In this document: piece after piece, positions 1 through 10,027 of the stretch
Layout of the letters: every line of letters begins with the position of its first letter
Numbering within the stretch: the stretch's first letter is position 1
Source of the DNA: Aureobasidium sp. EXF-3400
Lineage: Eukaryota > Ascomycota > Dothideomycetes > Dothideales > Saccotheciaceae
Direction: 5' to 3'
DNA: 18,384 bases
Assembly (NCBI GenBank): GCA_024195585.1
Contig: SWBL01000588.1
Location: 1 to 18,384 of the forward strand
Program-made: the position numbers and the translations under genes
Notes under the pieces: model-generated
Databases searched by the model: none
What the model saw: the letters and a program-made list of their open reading frames with translations, nothing else
Told to the model about the DNA's origin: nothing

Positions 1-84
1 AAGAAGAAGAAGAAGAAGAAGAAGAAGAAGAAGAAGAAGAAGAAGAAGAAGAAGAAGAAGAAGAAGAAGAAGAAGAAGAAGAAG
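1..84 (+). repeat. (AAG)28 trinucleotide microsatellite, coding poly-Glu
   Basis: Twenty-eight uninterrupted AAG units run from the first base to 84, so the tract may extend beyond the window. In the frame of the downstream coding sequence (codons starting at base 3) it reads GAA repeatedly, giving at least 27 glutamates. There is not one interruption or synonymous GAG, which points to recent slippage rather than old codon-by-codon selection. The tract could be length-variable between strains. Confidence 0.97.
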
Positions 85-662
85 GGGCAGAGGGATACTC
101 ATCTCATTCCAATACAGGTTCTGAAGACAGTCTATCGGAAAGTTCAGCAGAAGAGGATGCAACAGATCAGGAAGCAGTTCACAAATCTCCTCCTCGCGCA
201 AAGCCTCACACCGAACAAGTCTCCAGTACTCCCAGGAGCACTCTAAGAGTCACTCGCGGAATGCTAAGATCCCAAGCCATTGACAACAAAACCATCAACA
301 ACCTGTACCAACGATCTCGCAGTATCTCTTCGAATGTGATCGCACGATTCCTTGCAACCGACAGATCAAACTTCTACAACAGCTGGAAGAAGGTTCTGGA
401 ACACAGAACGGCGAACGGCATGGATGCCTCAGGATCCGAGGACAATCCACCTTTTCCTGCTGAGGAAGCGCCCAATGAGCTTTCGACATCTGAACCTCCA
501 CGCGATCCACTCGAGAGGACTACAGCTACCGCTCAATCAATAATAGACAAGACGCGTGTGCAAAATTTCGAGGAGGAGATCAAGAAAATCAAAAAGTTTG
601 CAGAGTCTGTACGGGATAAAGGACGACACCAGCAGGATGAGACGGCTGATGAATCAGCTTGA
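1..662 (+). CDS. 3' end of an unrecognised gene with a poly-Glu tract (partial)
   Basis: An open frame enters from the left edge (first full codon at base 3) and ends at TGA 660-662, giving 219 visible residues. The first internal ATG is at 261, but the frame is open and coding-like throughout 84-260, so that ATG is not the real start. Visible parts are at least 27 Glu, then a Ser/Glu-rich acidic linker (about residues 28-60), a basic stretch around 70-125 (RVTRGMLR, NNLYQRSRS, NSWKKVL), a Pro/Glu-rich linker, and a charged helix near the C-terminus (EEEIKKIKKFAESVRDKGR). I recognise no domain. The composition suggests a largely disordered protein, perhaps nuclear or chromatin-associated, but that is only inference. 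No intron is needed in the visible part. Confidence 0.65.
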   Translation, partial: EEEEEEEEEEEEEEEEEEEEEEEEEEEGAEGYSSHSNTGSEDSLSESSAEEDATDQEAVHKSPPRAKPHTEQVSSTPRSTLRVTRGMLRSQAIDNKTINNLYQRSRSISSNVIARFLATDRSNFYNSWKKVLEHRTANGMDASGSEDNPPFPAEEAPNELSTSEPPRDPLERTTATAQSIIDKTRVQNFEEEIKKIKKFAESVRDKGRHQQDETADESA

Positions 663-1099
663 AGCTGCCTCTCATTCCCGAACTTTCCAAGACTCACCTT
701 TTCGACCTTCTGAGCTGACTGGTCCTGATCCAACGCCATCAACTAGCAAGCTCCTTCTGTTCAGCATCTCTCCTTCTTCCCACCGATCACTATCTGCTCT
801 CTGCCTTGTCTGTCTTATGTCCTGACCGCGTGTCAAGCGCAGAGATATGTACTCAAGACAAGAAAATTCCGCAAGACAACGACCTGACGATCTTTCCACT
901 TCCTCCACGGCCATTACTTCTTATCCTTGCATCACGGTATCTTAGTCTCAGCAGCAAAGTTTCTACAATCCATAGCATGATTTTTTGAGCATATTTTCCC
1001 TTTGATGCCAGCGTTTTTCTCGTTTCTTTCTCACCACGTCTTCGTTGGGGAAATAGTCTGTCTTTAAGGTACTTTCATAGAAGATCTTATAAAATCATC

Positions 1100-1125
1100 T
1101 CACGCTCCTGCTTCACGCTCCTGCA
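1100..1125 (+). repeat. Two-copy 13-bp tandem repeat
   Basis: The unit TCACGCTCCTGC plus one variable base occurs at 1100-1112 and again at 1113-1125, differing only in the last base (T, then A). It is a local duplication in non-coding DNA with no assigned role. Confidence 0.8.
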
Positions 1126-1585
1126 TCCACAACTTTAGCCAACAGAGGAACTACCCATTTGACAGACTTGTGAATCGTTGATGTTTTCATGCTTGACGAC
1201 ACGTGACTACCATCTTTGAATCGCTTGTGCTAGATAATCTTTGAGCTCTTCGCATACTTGATGTAAAAGGATCCGTATTGAGCAGATGATGCTTCGCGGT
1301 GGAAATGCAAGCTGTGGTCTATAAAACATGCTTCGGTTTTTCCATATTTAAACACCATATGAAGACATTGGAGATCACCTAGTAGAGAAGGAAGAAGAAT
1401 GTAATTCAAGGTGGATTGTAAACCACGTGGCATACCTCGTGGTCGCCAAGAATAGCACTTGTAAGATTAGTCCCAACTCACAAACGAGCAGGATTGAGTG
1501 CATTTTGCAAAAATCGACTGCAGAAAGACCGCGAATGACTGGGTAGTCTGATGACTCGAAACTTACGATATTTAGAACAGACAAA

Positions 1586-1728
1586 TTTCTCTCTCTTCCT
1601 CTTCTTCTTCCTTTACATTTTCTTCCACCGTCAAAAAAGAATAACGTACACCACTCAGCAACACAACACAACTTACCTCTCTTATCTTATCCTACCTTAC
1701 CTCGTACCTCCCTACCCAAAGAACAATC
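1586..1728 (+). promoter_or_regulatory. Pyrimidine-rich core promoter/leader of the coiled-coil gene
   Basis: CT tracts at about 1586-1614 and 1618-1627 are followed by CTTA/CCT-rich DNA at about 1670-1715, ending just before ATG 1729. Pyrimidine tracts directly upstream of the start are common around transcription start sites of filamentous fungal genes. The bases before the ATG (ACAATC) have A at -4 and T at -2, a moderate initiation context. The transcription start itself cannot be seen. Confidence 0.45.
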
Positions 1729-3573
1729 ATGGCTACCTCCTTCCAGGGCCAACACTGGCGCGGCTGTTCCCAGGCATGCCAGCTATGCACTCTCACCGCC
1801 GAAGGTTTCGAAGCATACATCTCCGACCCCAAGGCTCGTACACTTGAGTGTCTATCAACTTGGTCTGACTGGACTTGTCCTCCCGAATACAGAGAGGGCT
1901 ATACGGCTGTTATCGAGTCTCGCAAAAACGGTGTGCAGAAAACCAGTACACCTGATTTGAGGGAGTGCTACACAGCCACTCCAGTCGACAATGAGGAAAC
2001 CGTGGAGATGGGGAGTATGATTGAGACGGAGACTGATGCGGTCGATGAGGATACAGATGATGTGTGGTCTGTTGTCAGCGATGGCGAAAGTATCACCATG
2101 CGTGAAAGCCCGCGTCTCCTCAGCGATGCTGGTGATGCAGTTGACGAACAGCGCGAAGTCGACGATGACAACGAGGATGCCGACAACGCAGAGCGCGATG
2201 CCGAAGACGAGGAACTCAGCTTTGAGGAACACAACAGGCGATACTTGCAGTTTGTTGGTGACGACTGCACCGAAGAAGGCATTCGCCTCGCAGAGATGCA
2301 GAAACAACTCGAAGCATGTCGACAAGAATGTATAAGCGCCATCTGCAAACAACACAAGGCGTACCGCGAGGAACTGGATGAGCTCAAGCGTCGACACCAG
2401 GTCGAGTGCACCAAAGAGCGCAAAGGCGCAGATGACGCCCGACACCAACAGAAAGTCATGAACATCCGCGTCTTGGGCCTCGAGGCGGAAATGCGCGAAC
2501 GCGATCAAAAATACACCGAGAAGTGGAACAGCATGCAACGCAAAAGCGAGCAGGAATTCGGAAGGCACTGTCAAGAGTCCAGTGACCTTCATGCTGCTTT
2601 GGAATTGAGCCGGGAGCGTCGCCGTCAGGACGCCGCGAAAAACGCCAAACTCTGTGCTGAGGCCGCAAAGACTCTATCCGACGAGATCGAGAAAGCCAAA
2701 AACACCAAGACCGCATACGAGAAGACGCTCGAGCGCACCGAAACAGTTCACAATGCTAAGATGGGCGAGCTGTATGATAAATGTTGCTGGTTCGACGACA
2801 AGCTGGAAGAAGCAAAGGCCAAGGAACAAAACGATCATGCTGCACACCTCAAGACTCGCAACCAGCTTGCAAAAGCCGAAGACGAAGTCAAAGAGCTGAA
2901 GCTCAAGAAGCAAGAGTTGATCAGTGGCAACGAAGAGCTTCAACGTCAGCATGAGCAGCATGTGGCCAGACTCATGCTTTCATACGACCAGGAGCTCGTA
3001 AAGGCCAAGGAGGAGCACGAGCAAGACAACGCAGCTCATCATGATTACCATCGTGGATTCGAAGCTGACATGGACGAGCTCATCGAGGAAAAGGACTGGC
3101 TGCTTGAAAGACTGGGGGAGAAGCACCAAGACCTCGAAATCAGCTACGACCACGATATGAGCGAAGCAAAGGAGGAAATCGAGCGCCTCCAGCAAAGCCT
3201 TCGCACCATGTCGGACGAGCTCAAGGTCATCAAGGAGGAAAAGACCCAGCTCGACAAGGACAAGGCTGAAGTCGAGTCGACCATGGAAGAACTGTGTCAG
3301 CAGGTACAAGACAGCGAAGCTAGACACGAGTGGGATGGACGCGAAGCAGCACGTCACATTCAATGTCTAGAAAGGGCGTTGCGCGAGCGCAGAGGCGAGC
3401 TGCAGGCGATGGAGCAAGAGAACAAAGAGGTTCGCGACCAGCTCGAGGAAGCCAAGAAGGCGGCACAGGGGCTGCAGAAGACACAGCAGGATTTAGTCTC
3501 GCAGTGCACAGCGGATCGTGTGATGGTCGAAAAGAGTCTGACCACTTTGCGCGAGCTGCTGCAGCATGAGTAA
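1729..3573 (+). CDS. Long coiled-coil protein, function unknown
   Basis: A 614-residue frame without introns runs from ATG 1729 to TAA 3571-3573. Residues 1-70 are compact-looking and Cys-containing (H9, C13, C17, C20, later C41 and C50 in an Asp/Trp-rich stretch, STWSDWTC). Residues about 70-175 are strongly acidic (Asp/Glu runs, VDEDTDD, VDDDNEDADN). From about residue 185 to the end the protein is almost continuous heptad-like coiled coil rich in E, K, Q, R and L, with scattered Cys-His. Families with such rods include cytoskeletal, Golgi-tether and septal or spindle-pole scaffolds, but coiled-coil similarity is not specific and I assign no function. The next gene, ApsB/Mto1-like, is also a coiled-coil scaffold; a shared pathway is only suggested by position. 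A poly(A) signal follows 43 bp after the stop. The short Cys cluster could bind zinc. Confidence 0.85.
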   Translation: MATSFQGQHWRGCSQACQLCTLTAEGFEAYISDPKARTLECLSTWSDWTCPPEYREGYTAVIESRKNGVQKTSTPDLRECYTATPVDNEETVEMGSMIETETDAVDEDTDDVWSVVSDGESITMRESPRLLSDAGDAVDEQREVDDDNEDADNAERDAEDEELSFEEHNRRYLQFVGDDCTEEGIRLAEMQKQLEACRQECISAICKQHKAYREELDELKRRHQVECTKERKGADDARHQQKVMNIRVLGLEAEMRERDQKYTEKWNSMQRKSEQEFGRHCQESSDLHAALELSRERRRQDAAKNAKLCAEAAKTLSDEIEKAKNTKTAYEKTLERTETVHNAKMGELYDKCCWFDDKLEEAKAKEQNDHAAHLKTRNQLAKAEDEVKELKLKKQELISGNEELQRQHEQHVARLMLSYDQELVKAKEEHEQDNAAHHDYHRGFEADMDELIEEKDWLLERLGEKHQDLEISYDHDMSEAKEEIERLQQSLRTMSDELKVIKEEKTQLDKDKAEVESTMEELCQQVQDSEARHEWDGREAARHIQCLERALRERRGELQAMEQENKEVRDQLEEAKKAAQGLQKTQQDLVSQCTADRVMVEKSLTTLRELLQHE

Positions 3574-3616
3574 GGAACAAGAATTGGTGGCATCTCTATA
3601 GCTGCCGGTCTAGTTG

Positions 3617-3622
3617 AATAAA
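3617..3622 (+). terminator. AATAAA polyadenylation signal
   Basis: A canonical AATAAA lies 43 bp after the TAA of the coiled-coil gene and is followed by T-rich and GT-rich DNA (3632-3720), the usual layout of a cleavage/polyadenylation region. A second AATAAA at 3872-3877 is an alternative site. Confidence 0.55.
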
Positions 3623-4045
3623 ATGCGTCGACCTTTATTTGTCGCATTGTGCTTTTGTCGTGGTTCGTAATGTGTGTGTGATTGTACGTGAGTAGTCTTT
3701 GTCGGCAGAAGTGGTTGTCGAAGGAAAGTTGAACCCTGCAGATCGAGGGTGGAGAGTTGGTGGAGCAGCTGGCTTGGATCCGCATTCGGCAAGTGCAAGC
3801 GCGGCAGAACAGGCAGGTGTAAACAAAAGATTTCCATCAACCATCAAACTCGTGTCTGCTGTATCGCATTGAATAAACATACAATCGAAGCAGCAGTCCT
3901 AAGCCTACCTAATAATTTTATCATCGACCTATAAATCAACCGTGGTGGGAAAGATACAAAAGCGAAGCAGCAAGCTTGCATCGGCAAGGATTCAAGCTAG
4001 CCCCAGCCTTTTCCTTGTTGCTTTCCAGACGTTTCACCCAAGTTG

Positions 4046-4126
4046 ATGCTTCATCCATGGGCCAGCCTGAGTTATCTGCGATCCGGCAGCGACGCCTTCC
4101 TCTCTTTCGCCAACCGGATTGACTAG
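4046..4126 (+). promoter_or_regulatory. Possible upstream ORFs in the leader of the ApsB/Mto1 gene
   Basis: ATG 4046 opens a 26-codon frame that ends at TAG 4124-4126, three bases before the main ATG 4130 and in the same frame. A second ATG at 4057 opens a 21-codon frame ending at TGA 4120-4122. If the transcript starts before 4046, both could limit or re-route initiation at the main start. Both have T at -3, a weak context, and no mapped transcript start is available, so a role is conjecture. The in-frame TAG shows that 4130 is the first usable start of the uninterrupted frame. Confidence 0.35.
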
Positions 4127-4129
4127 GAG

Positions 4130-7100
4130 ATGAGTTCGCCCGCTCCCCTGGCCACACGCGCCAGCGGCCATGCAGACGATTCAGACCAGTCCGACCTGTT
4201 CAGCCACCAACCACTCCATCAACAAACAAGTAAACAATCCACCCGTCAGCTCCCCACATACCATGCCGCCGACGATGACGACTCGGATCACGTTGCTGAA
4301 GACTTCGACTACCCGGATCACGACTACGAAGACGACCACGATGCACTCTCCCCTCAGCCGGACGACTTGTACGATCTGGACGACTCGGACCTCCCGCCGT
4401 TACCCATGTCCACCGACCCGAGCCTCCTTCATGCCACCAATGCCCATAGCGACGTCTACGATGAGCGCGAAATGAGGAGGAAACTCATGGATGTCGAGTC
4501 TAGCTTCATGCCCGACCTGTTGTCCGCTCGCGTCCCGCACGAGAGAACTGGCGCTGACGATACCTACCTCAACATCAAACACCAACAAGGCAGCGACGTC
4601 CCGCCAATTCAAGAGCAGACAGAAGACGACATCGATGAAGACAACCTTGCCCAAGATGATGCCGAGGATGAAGAAGATGGAGAAGATGAAGAAGAGGAGG
4701 AAGAGGAAGATGAGGAAGTCGCGTCTGTCGCATCGACTCCTGCCATACACCCTTCGTCCCCTGCCGCTGCCGCCGCCGAACGTTCCTCAATGCGCGGCGA
4801 ACCCATGCGACGCTCGTCCGAAAACGATCACGACTTGTCGACTGCCTTTACCAGACTCACCTTGCGCTCCAATGCCTCTAAAGACGCCGACCAGAGATCC
4901 TCTCCTTGGAGTGTCGTACAACCTTCTTCAGAACACCGCATCTTGGCCTTTTCGTCCAGAGACACCGCCTCATCGTCTAAAGATGCCCCGCAGGAGGCAT
5001 CGTCGCAGGAACCCGAGCATTCCTTCCTATCCACCACATCAGCCTCGACAAAGCCAGAAGATGTCCCCTTGCCGATTTCAGATAGAAGCTTGCTCGACAT
5101 TGGAAGCCTTCACTCCGCCTCGTCGCGTCTACAAAAGAGACCGAGCTACGCCTCTCAGAGAAACCCCAGTCATCTGTCGGCCATCTCCAACGCCGACACG
5201 GAATACTCAGCTGGTGACTACGCTTTACAGACAGGTGGTGCCATCCCGGAAGACACGTCATTCAGCCACGGCCGTCCGCTCTCGCGCCTACCCAGTCTTG
5301 GTAGTGTCGTATCAGCAATGTCCAGAGACAGCGAGCCCAATCCTCCTCCATTGAATCGCGGCAATTCGGTCCTGGCAAGCATTCGTGCAGAACGCGCTCT
5401 AGGTAGCTTGGAAGAGGAGGACAAGATATCAATCGCCTCAGACCCAGTCACTCCCCGTCCGCCGGACATGTTTGAATTTCACGCTCCTACAGACACTGTC
5501 ATCACTAGACATGTCCAGAACATCCAGGTCCCTGATACTATCGCAAAGGAGTACCGACAGCAGAACCGAGCTATCTCCCCTGACAAGCGTCCAGCCTCTT
5601 CGGGCAATGCTCTGAACTTCAACCGTCCGGGCAATAACCTGACCTTGAAAGAGCAGAACAGCAAGATAGACAAGCTCACCAAGGAGAATTTCGACCTCAA
5701 ACTCAAGATTCACTTCCTCGACCAAGCCCTGCAGAATCGTTCCGAAGAAGGTGTGAAAGACATGATTAACAAGAATGTCCAATTTCAGACCGATCTCGCC
5801 AACGAACGAAAAGAGAACCAGTCTCTGCGTCGCAAGATTCGTGACCTCGAGAAGAGACTCAAACAGTCGGAGCTGGATCTGGCGGAGGCCCACAAAGCTG
5901 CCCAAGAAGCCGCGGGCAATGGTCATGAAGAGCTCGAGTATGAGATTCTACAACTCAGTGAAGAACTCGACCGAAAGACGATACAGATTGCCCATCTGTC
6001 TGCTGAAAATATGGCCAAAGAGGTTGAGAAGCGCAAGATGAAAGAGTACATGACTGCAATGAACGAGAGACGGAGTTCGGAGCATGACTATGTCGAAGAA
6101 GAATCTGTAAGTTTTGTCTCAGACATCTGCGTGAGACAACAGTACTGATTGTGTCTAGGAGATGTGGAAGGACCTGCTCACGACCGAAACTGCTCGCAGA
6201 GAACAGGCCGAAGAAGACATCCGCAAACTTCGTGAAGAGGTCATCATGCTGAGAAGTGAGAAAGCTTCAGAAGCGAGCAGAGGACTCAACGCCAACAGGA
6301 TGAGCAAGGTCCGGTCGCAGTCTACGGAATCAGAATACCTCGACAGTCGCAGCGGTGCAGTTTCAACCTCTAGTTCCACTCTGGTCGATCAACTTCAGCA
6401 CGAGAACGCCGAGTTGCGCCGCGACCTTGGTGCCCAAACATCCATGCTCACATCTCGCAACCGCGAGAGAGAACGTCTACAGCAAGAGATAGAGGACCTG
6501 AAACTGCTGCATCGCAGGGTAGACGGTAGCCGCTCGATGACGGGCGACAGCATCTTCGACCGTTCGGTATCTCGACAAAATCAATATCAGCGATCCACAT
6601 CTCGGACCAGCGGTCAGACACAAGCAACTATGAGCGATGCTGAAAGAGACGGCTACGAACAACGAGAAGGCATCCTTCGCGATCAAAACGCCGCACTCAG
6701 ACTGGATATACAAGACATGCAACGACAGTTCAACGAGCAGACCGAGCTTATCGCGGAGCTTGAAGAAGCCGTCCAAATATCTGAAAATGAGCTTGATGCT
6801 GCCGTTGAAGATTTAAGGACAGTGCAGAACCAGCGCAACGAAGCAATACAACAATTGGAAGCGTCCGAACTGGAGCTTGAACACATCAAGGCCGAACACG
6901 AGAAACTCAGGATCGAAGCTGTTAGTGCCATTGAAGATCTGGAGGATAGCCTTGACAAGACAGAACAAGGGCGTGAGCGCATTGCTTCGGACCTGAAAGA
7001 CCGTGAAGACGACTTCAAGGCTCTACAGCGTGAATTGCACAGTCTCAACGACAGTCTTGTCCAACTGGAAGATGATAGAACAGCGGCTATGAAGCGTATC

Positions 7101-8852
7101 GAGATGCTCGAGCAGGAGCTTGAGGATACAAACACAGACCTTGATGAGATGGAGAAGAATTTGCGCGAGACTGCACTGAAGAACAGCCGGCTTGATGTTC
7201 AGGCAGAATCTCTGCACAACGAAATCTCCTTCCTTCGTGAGGAGCAAGAAGCCGACAAGATCAAAATTGGCGATCTGGAAAACAATCTCAACGCTGCTCA
7301 GCAAATGATCCAAGATGAAAAAGAGAAGATGCAGGAGCTCGAGGAAAGTCTCGTGGAGGAACGTCGCCAGCGCGAGATTGTTGACAACCAGTCCAAACAA
7401 GAGGTGCAACAGATGATTGACGACCTCAACGATGAAAGCACAAAGTCAAGGGATGAAGTCAGGAGCGTCAAGCAGACTCTGCGCCAAGCGGAAACCGAGA
7501 CCACAAAGTACAAGACCAGACTCGAAGAGCTGGAGACCAGTCTCAGACGGGTCCTTGGTGACAGGCGCTCTAGCTGGCTCCAGGAGATCCAAAGAATGCA
7601 GGACGAACTGGAAAACACAATGCACGATCTCAAGGAATTCAGATCACACCTGGCCGAGAAGAACCATCTTCTACGCAACAAGGATCAACTACTCGAAAGC
7701 AGTGGCTTAGAAAGCAAACGACTATCAGAGATGCTGGAGAAGGAACGTTCTCAACGCCGAAAGGATCTTCACCAGTTCGAGCAGTCACAGCGCGGCAGCT
7801 CAACTAATGCACGCATGATGGCTCAACACGAATCCCGTGCTCTTGATCTGGAGACAGCTCGTAGTCATGATCGTCGCAAGATGATGCAGCTCGAGCAACA
7901 ATACCGTGACCAACTAGTCGATCGCAATCAACTGCTGTTCACACTCTGGACAAAGCTCTCAACCCTCTGCGGCAACGAGTGGTCTTCCCATCACAGCAGC
8001 ATCAACGGCGAACCCGCATCCATCGATGCCATATCTCGAAATCTACAGCCCTTCACCCGTAACATCCTATCGGCAATCAAGGCACTGGAAACCCTCATGT
8101 CATCCTGCAAGACCCAGATCCGCAGCGTAGAAAAGAACCTCTACAAAGACTACCAAGTTCTCGAGCAAAACCTCGAGGTCCGCGTTAAGAAAATGGACTT
8201 GCTAGAACGCGCAGTCAAAGAGGCCCAAACAGCCATCGAAACCCAAGCCAAAGAATCCGCCACCCTCCGCTTTCAACAAAACATGAACCGCTCCTCCAAA
8301 ACCAGTATCGAAGAAGTGACGAAACTAAAGCAAGAGGTTAAGATCCTCCGTGCCGAAATCCGCTTCCACAAATCCAGTGCTGGAGAGAATAAAGCCGAAG
8401 AAACCGAAAAGAAAGATACGAGTAACCAGTTGACGCCAAGAGCTAGTATGGCAAACTCTCTGCTCAGACATCATTCTAGTTCTGCGATTGAAACGCTACA
8501 GCAACAAGTCCCGACAGCGACGAATGCAAAGGGTCCTAGTATTGTTCTTGCGTCACCGCCATTGCAACCTTCAGAGCAACGATGGATACATCGTCTCAAG
8601 GAACTAGAGAGGAGGTTGAAAGCAGAGCGTGAAGGTAGATTATTGGATCGTAAGGGTGCGAGACAAAGACTTGAAGAGAGGGACTCCCAACTTGAGGATT
8701 TGAGGGGTATGCTGGAGAGGGAAAAGGATAGGAGGAGTAGTCTGGGAGCTGAGAGTTGGGATGAGGAGGGGCGGGAGGAGGGGCAGGAAGAGGGGAGGAC
8801 GTCGAGGTTGAGCAAGGTCTCGAGAAGGACGAGGGAGGGGAGTGTTGATTGA
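4130..8852 (+). CDS. apsB: ApsB/Mto1-like microtubule-organising centre protein (two exons)
   Basis: Exons 4130-6106 and 6159-8852 encode 1556 residues. The intron is phase 0, so both long frames join exactly. The diagnostic part is residues 504-534, the centrosomin N-terminal motif 1 (CM1, Cnn_1N), including LTLKEQ, KIDKLTKENFDLKLKIHFLD and the following coiled coil. In this family CM1 binds and activates gamma-tubulin complexes. A near C-terminal block, about 1467-1520 (RWIHRLKELERRLKAEREGR, LLDRKGARQRLEE), resembles the Mto2-binding region of fission yeast Mto1. The N-terminal 500 residues look disordered, Ser-rich, with an acidic run at 167-198. Residues about 504-1250 are nearly continuous coiled coil. 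Expected role: nucleating cytoplasmic microtubules at spindle pole bodies and septal organising centres, affecting nuclear positioning; Aspergillus nidulans ApsB is the best-known relative. Function is by family, not shown here. Confidence 0.92.
6107..6158 (+). other. 52-nt spliceosomal intron in apsB/mto1
   Basis: The donor is GTAAGT at 6107-6112, the branch-like CTGAT is at 6145-6149 and the acceptor TAG at 6156-6158. Removing it joins Ser (TCT, ending 6106) to Glu (GAG, 6159) in phase 0. Without splicing the frame stops at TGA 6146-6148 inside the intron, which explains the apparent split into two proteins. Confidence 0.93.
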
Positions 8853-10027
8853 TTGGTCTTCTTGTAAGCGAGGACACGAATGAGAGCAGGACAGGGGGTT
8901 GTAATATTAGTAGTTCGTTGGGTTTGGGTTCGGGTGCTTTTTCCTTATCTCTTGCTTCGAATGGGAGTATTGTACACTTCATCAGGTTTATACCATAGCT
9001 TCAATGCTGCTATCGTAATTCTATTCAACGGTTTCAACGCTGCATGACAAAATACGAATTACCGAGTTGAAAAGGAATTAACACAGTCAGTCTGCAGATC
9101 ACTAATTGGATTCGGAGTGACGCGTTCACGTAGCAAGAGCCATCTACACAACAATCCTTCTTGACAGTGGTTCTCAATCCCCCTCGCTGAATGGAATTGA
9201 TATCATAACTTACCGTCTGGATCTGGTAAATAGCCGGTTCCCAGAACAAGCGAAACATGAAAGTATTCAAATTCTTCATGCTCAGATTTGCGGGCGTAAG
9301 TTATGTCTAACAATATTCCTAGTTTGGTGGTACATATGGGTTGCTTGATCTCATTTACAGGTTTCCAGATCATATGAGAGCAAGGAGAGAAACCCAGAAT
9401 GACAACATGAGAGACAAAGCAAGAAATGGATTTATTACGAATCACAATGTGTTCAGCACAAAGAAAGAATATTCGCTCAAGGTTAGAGTTGAATAGAATA
9501 TTACTCTATAGTTCAGCTTTATGCTCCCATCGGATTAGAATGCTATACATCTGTTGCGGTCACAGAGTACGCCGAATGTGAAGCTTCTTGCAAAGTCGAT
9601 ACCAAGTCTAAATGCTTAAGGGGGCAACATGAGACGAAGAATACTCACAAAGCACAAAAAAATTCTCGGAGGGCACAAAGGGTTGAAAACTTGGTGGAGG
9701 ACAAATCTCCTTTCGCTTTATGGAGATGATAGGTTATAGATGTGGTCGCAGGCTCTTTATGCCGCACTACATTCGAGTCAAGTGTACGGCATCACAGTGT
9801 GTACGCGTGGAAAAGGATGAGTCAGTAGGGGTAAAAAGAAAGGCAAAGCAGTCGAATAATTAAAAAGAGGTATTAATAGAGAAAGAAAAGCATAGGGTAT
9901 ATCAAACTTACCTACGTTACTAGAAACTTACTACATAAGCACCATGGACAGGTGAAAGATATGCCCAAATTATTATTAAAAGACGAATCACGACCTAAGA
10001 CAAGAAAAACCTTAGTAAAACAGTGAC
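8853..10027. other. Long intergenic gap, AT-rich toward its right end
   Basis: About 1.2 kb without a supported gene. The left 150 bp is probably the 3' UTR of apsB/mto1. From about 9030 only short frames with poor coding character appear on either strand. From about 9890 the sequence becomes markedly TA-rich (many CTAG, TTAG and TACTAG strings). That fits RIP-mutated repeat DNA or gene debris running into the decayed gene tail at 10124-10297. Confidence 0.55.

Larger units (their letters stand above)
663..1728. other. Intergenic region, no supported gene
   Basis: About 1.07 kb between the stop of the first gene and the ATG at 1729. The short frames here lack coding character. It contains two CACGTG cores (1200-1205, inside CACGTGAC, and 1423-1430 as the palindrome CCACGTGG), a 13-bp tandem duplication at 1100-1125, and pyrimidine-rich DNA near its right end. 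It probably combines the 3' UTR of the first gene and the promoter and leader of the second. Confidence 0.6.
3574..4129. other. Intergenic region between two coiled-coil genes
   Basis: 556 bp holding the 3' UTR of the upstream gene (two AATAAA hexamers, 3617 and 3872) and the leader of the ApsB/Mto1-like gene. No protein gene is supported. Two short upstream frames close to the next start are listed separately. Confidence 0.6.

Noticed and set aside
1551..1847. 98-codon plus-strand frame overlapping the start of the coiled-coil gene
   Set aside because: Translation of the CT-rich leader in another frame. It could act as an upstream ORF only if transcription began before the pyrimidine tract, for which nothing speaks.
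1855..2592. 245-codon minus-strand frame antisense to the coiled-coil gene
   Set aside because: It is the mirror of a Glu/Lys/Gln-rich coding strand, which naturally gives Leu/Phe/Val-rich open antisense frames. The plus-strand frame is much longer and has a proper start and poly(A) signal.
3978..4010. tRNA-like B-box (AAGGATTCAAGC, minus strand)
   Set aside because: No matching A-box, acceptor stem or anticodon arm could be formed around it.
4491..5354. 287-codon plus-strand frame overlapping the ApsB/Mto1 gene
   Set aside because: Out-of-frame shadow of the Ser/Pro-rich N-terminal region; Arg/Pro/Thr-biased translation without domains, fully inside a gene with strong family evidence.
5438..5926. 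162-codon minus-strand frame
   Set aside because: Antisense shadow directly opposite the CM1 motif of the ApsB/Mto1 gene.
9204..9305. 10-bp inverted repeat CATAACTTAC / GTAAGTTATG, with splice-donor-like GTAAGT on both strands
   Set aside because: Only 10 bp, does not extend, and no exon-like frame with a matching acceptor could be built on either side; chance is sufficient.
9034..9445. Possible spliced minus-strand mini-gene using GTAAGT at about 9213-9208
   Set aside because: One frame (LVLGTGYLPDPDG before the donor) looked protein-like, but its start is a GTG, the continuation after possible acceptors is short and featureless, and no family is suggested.
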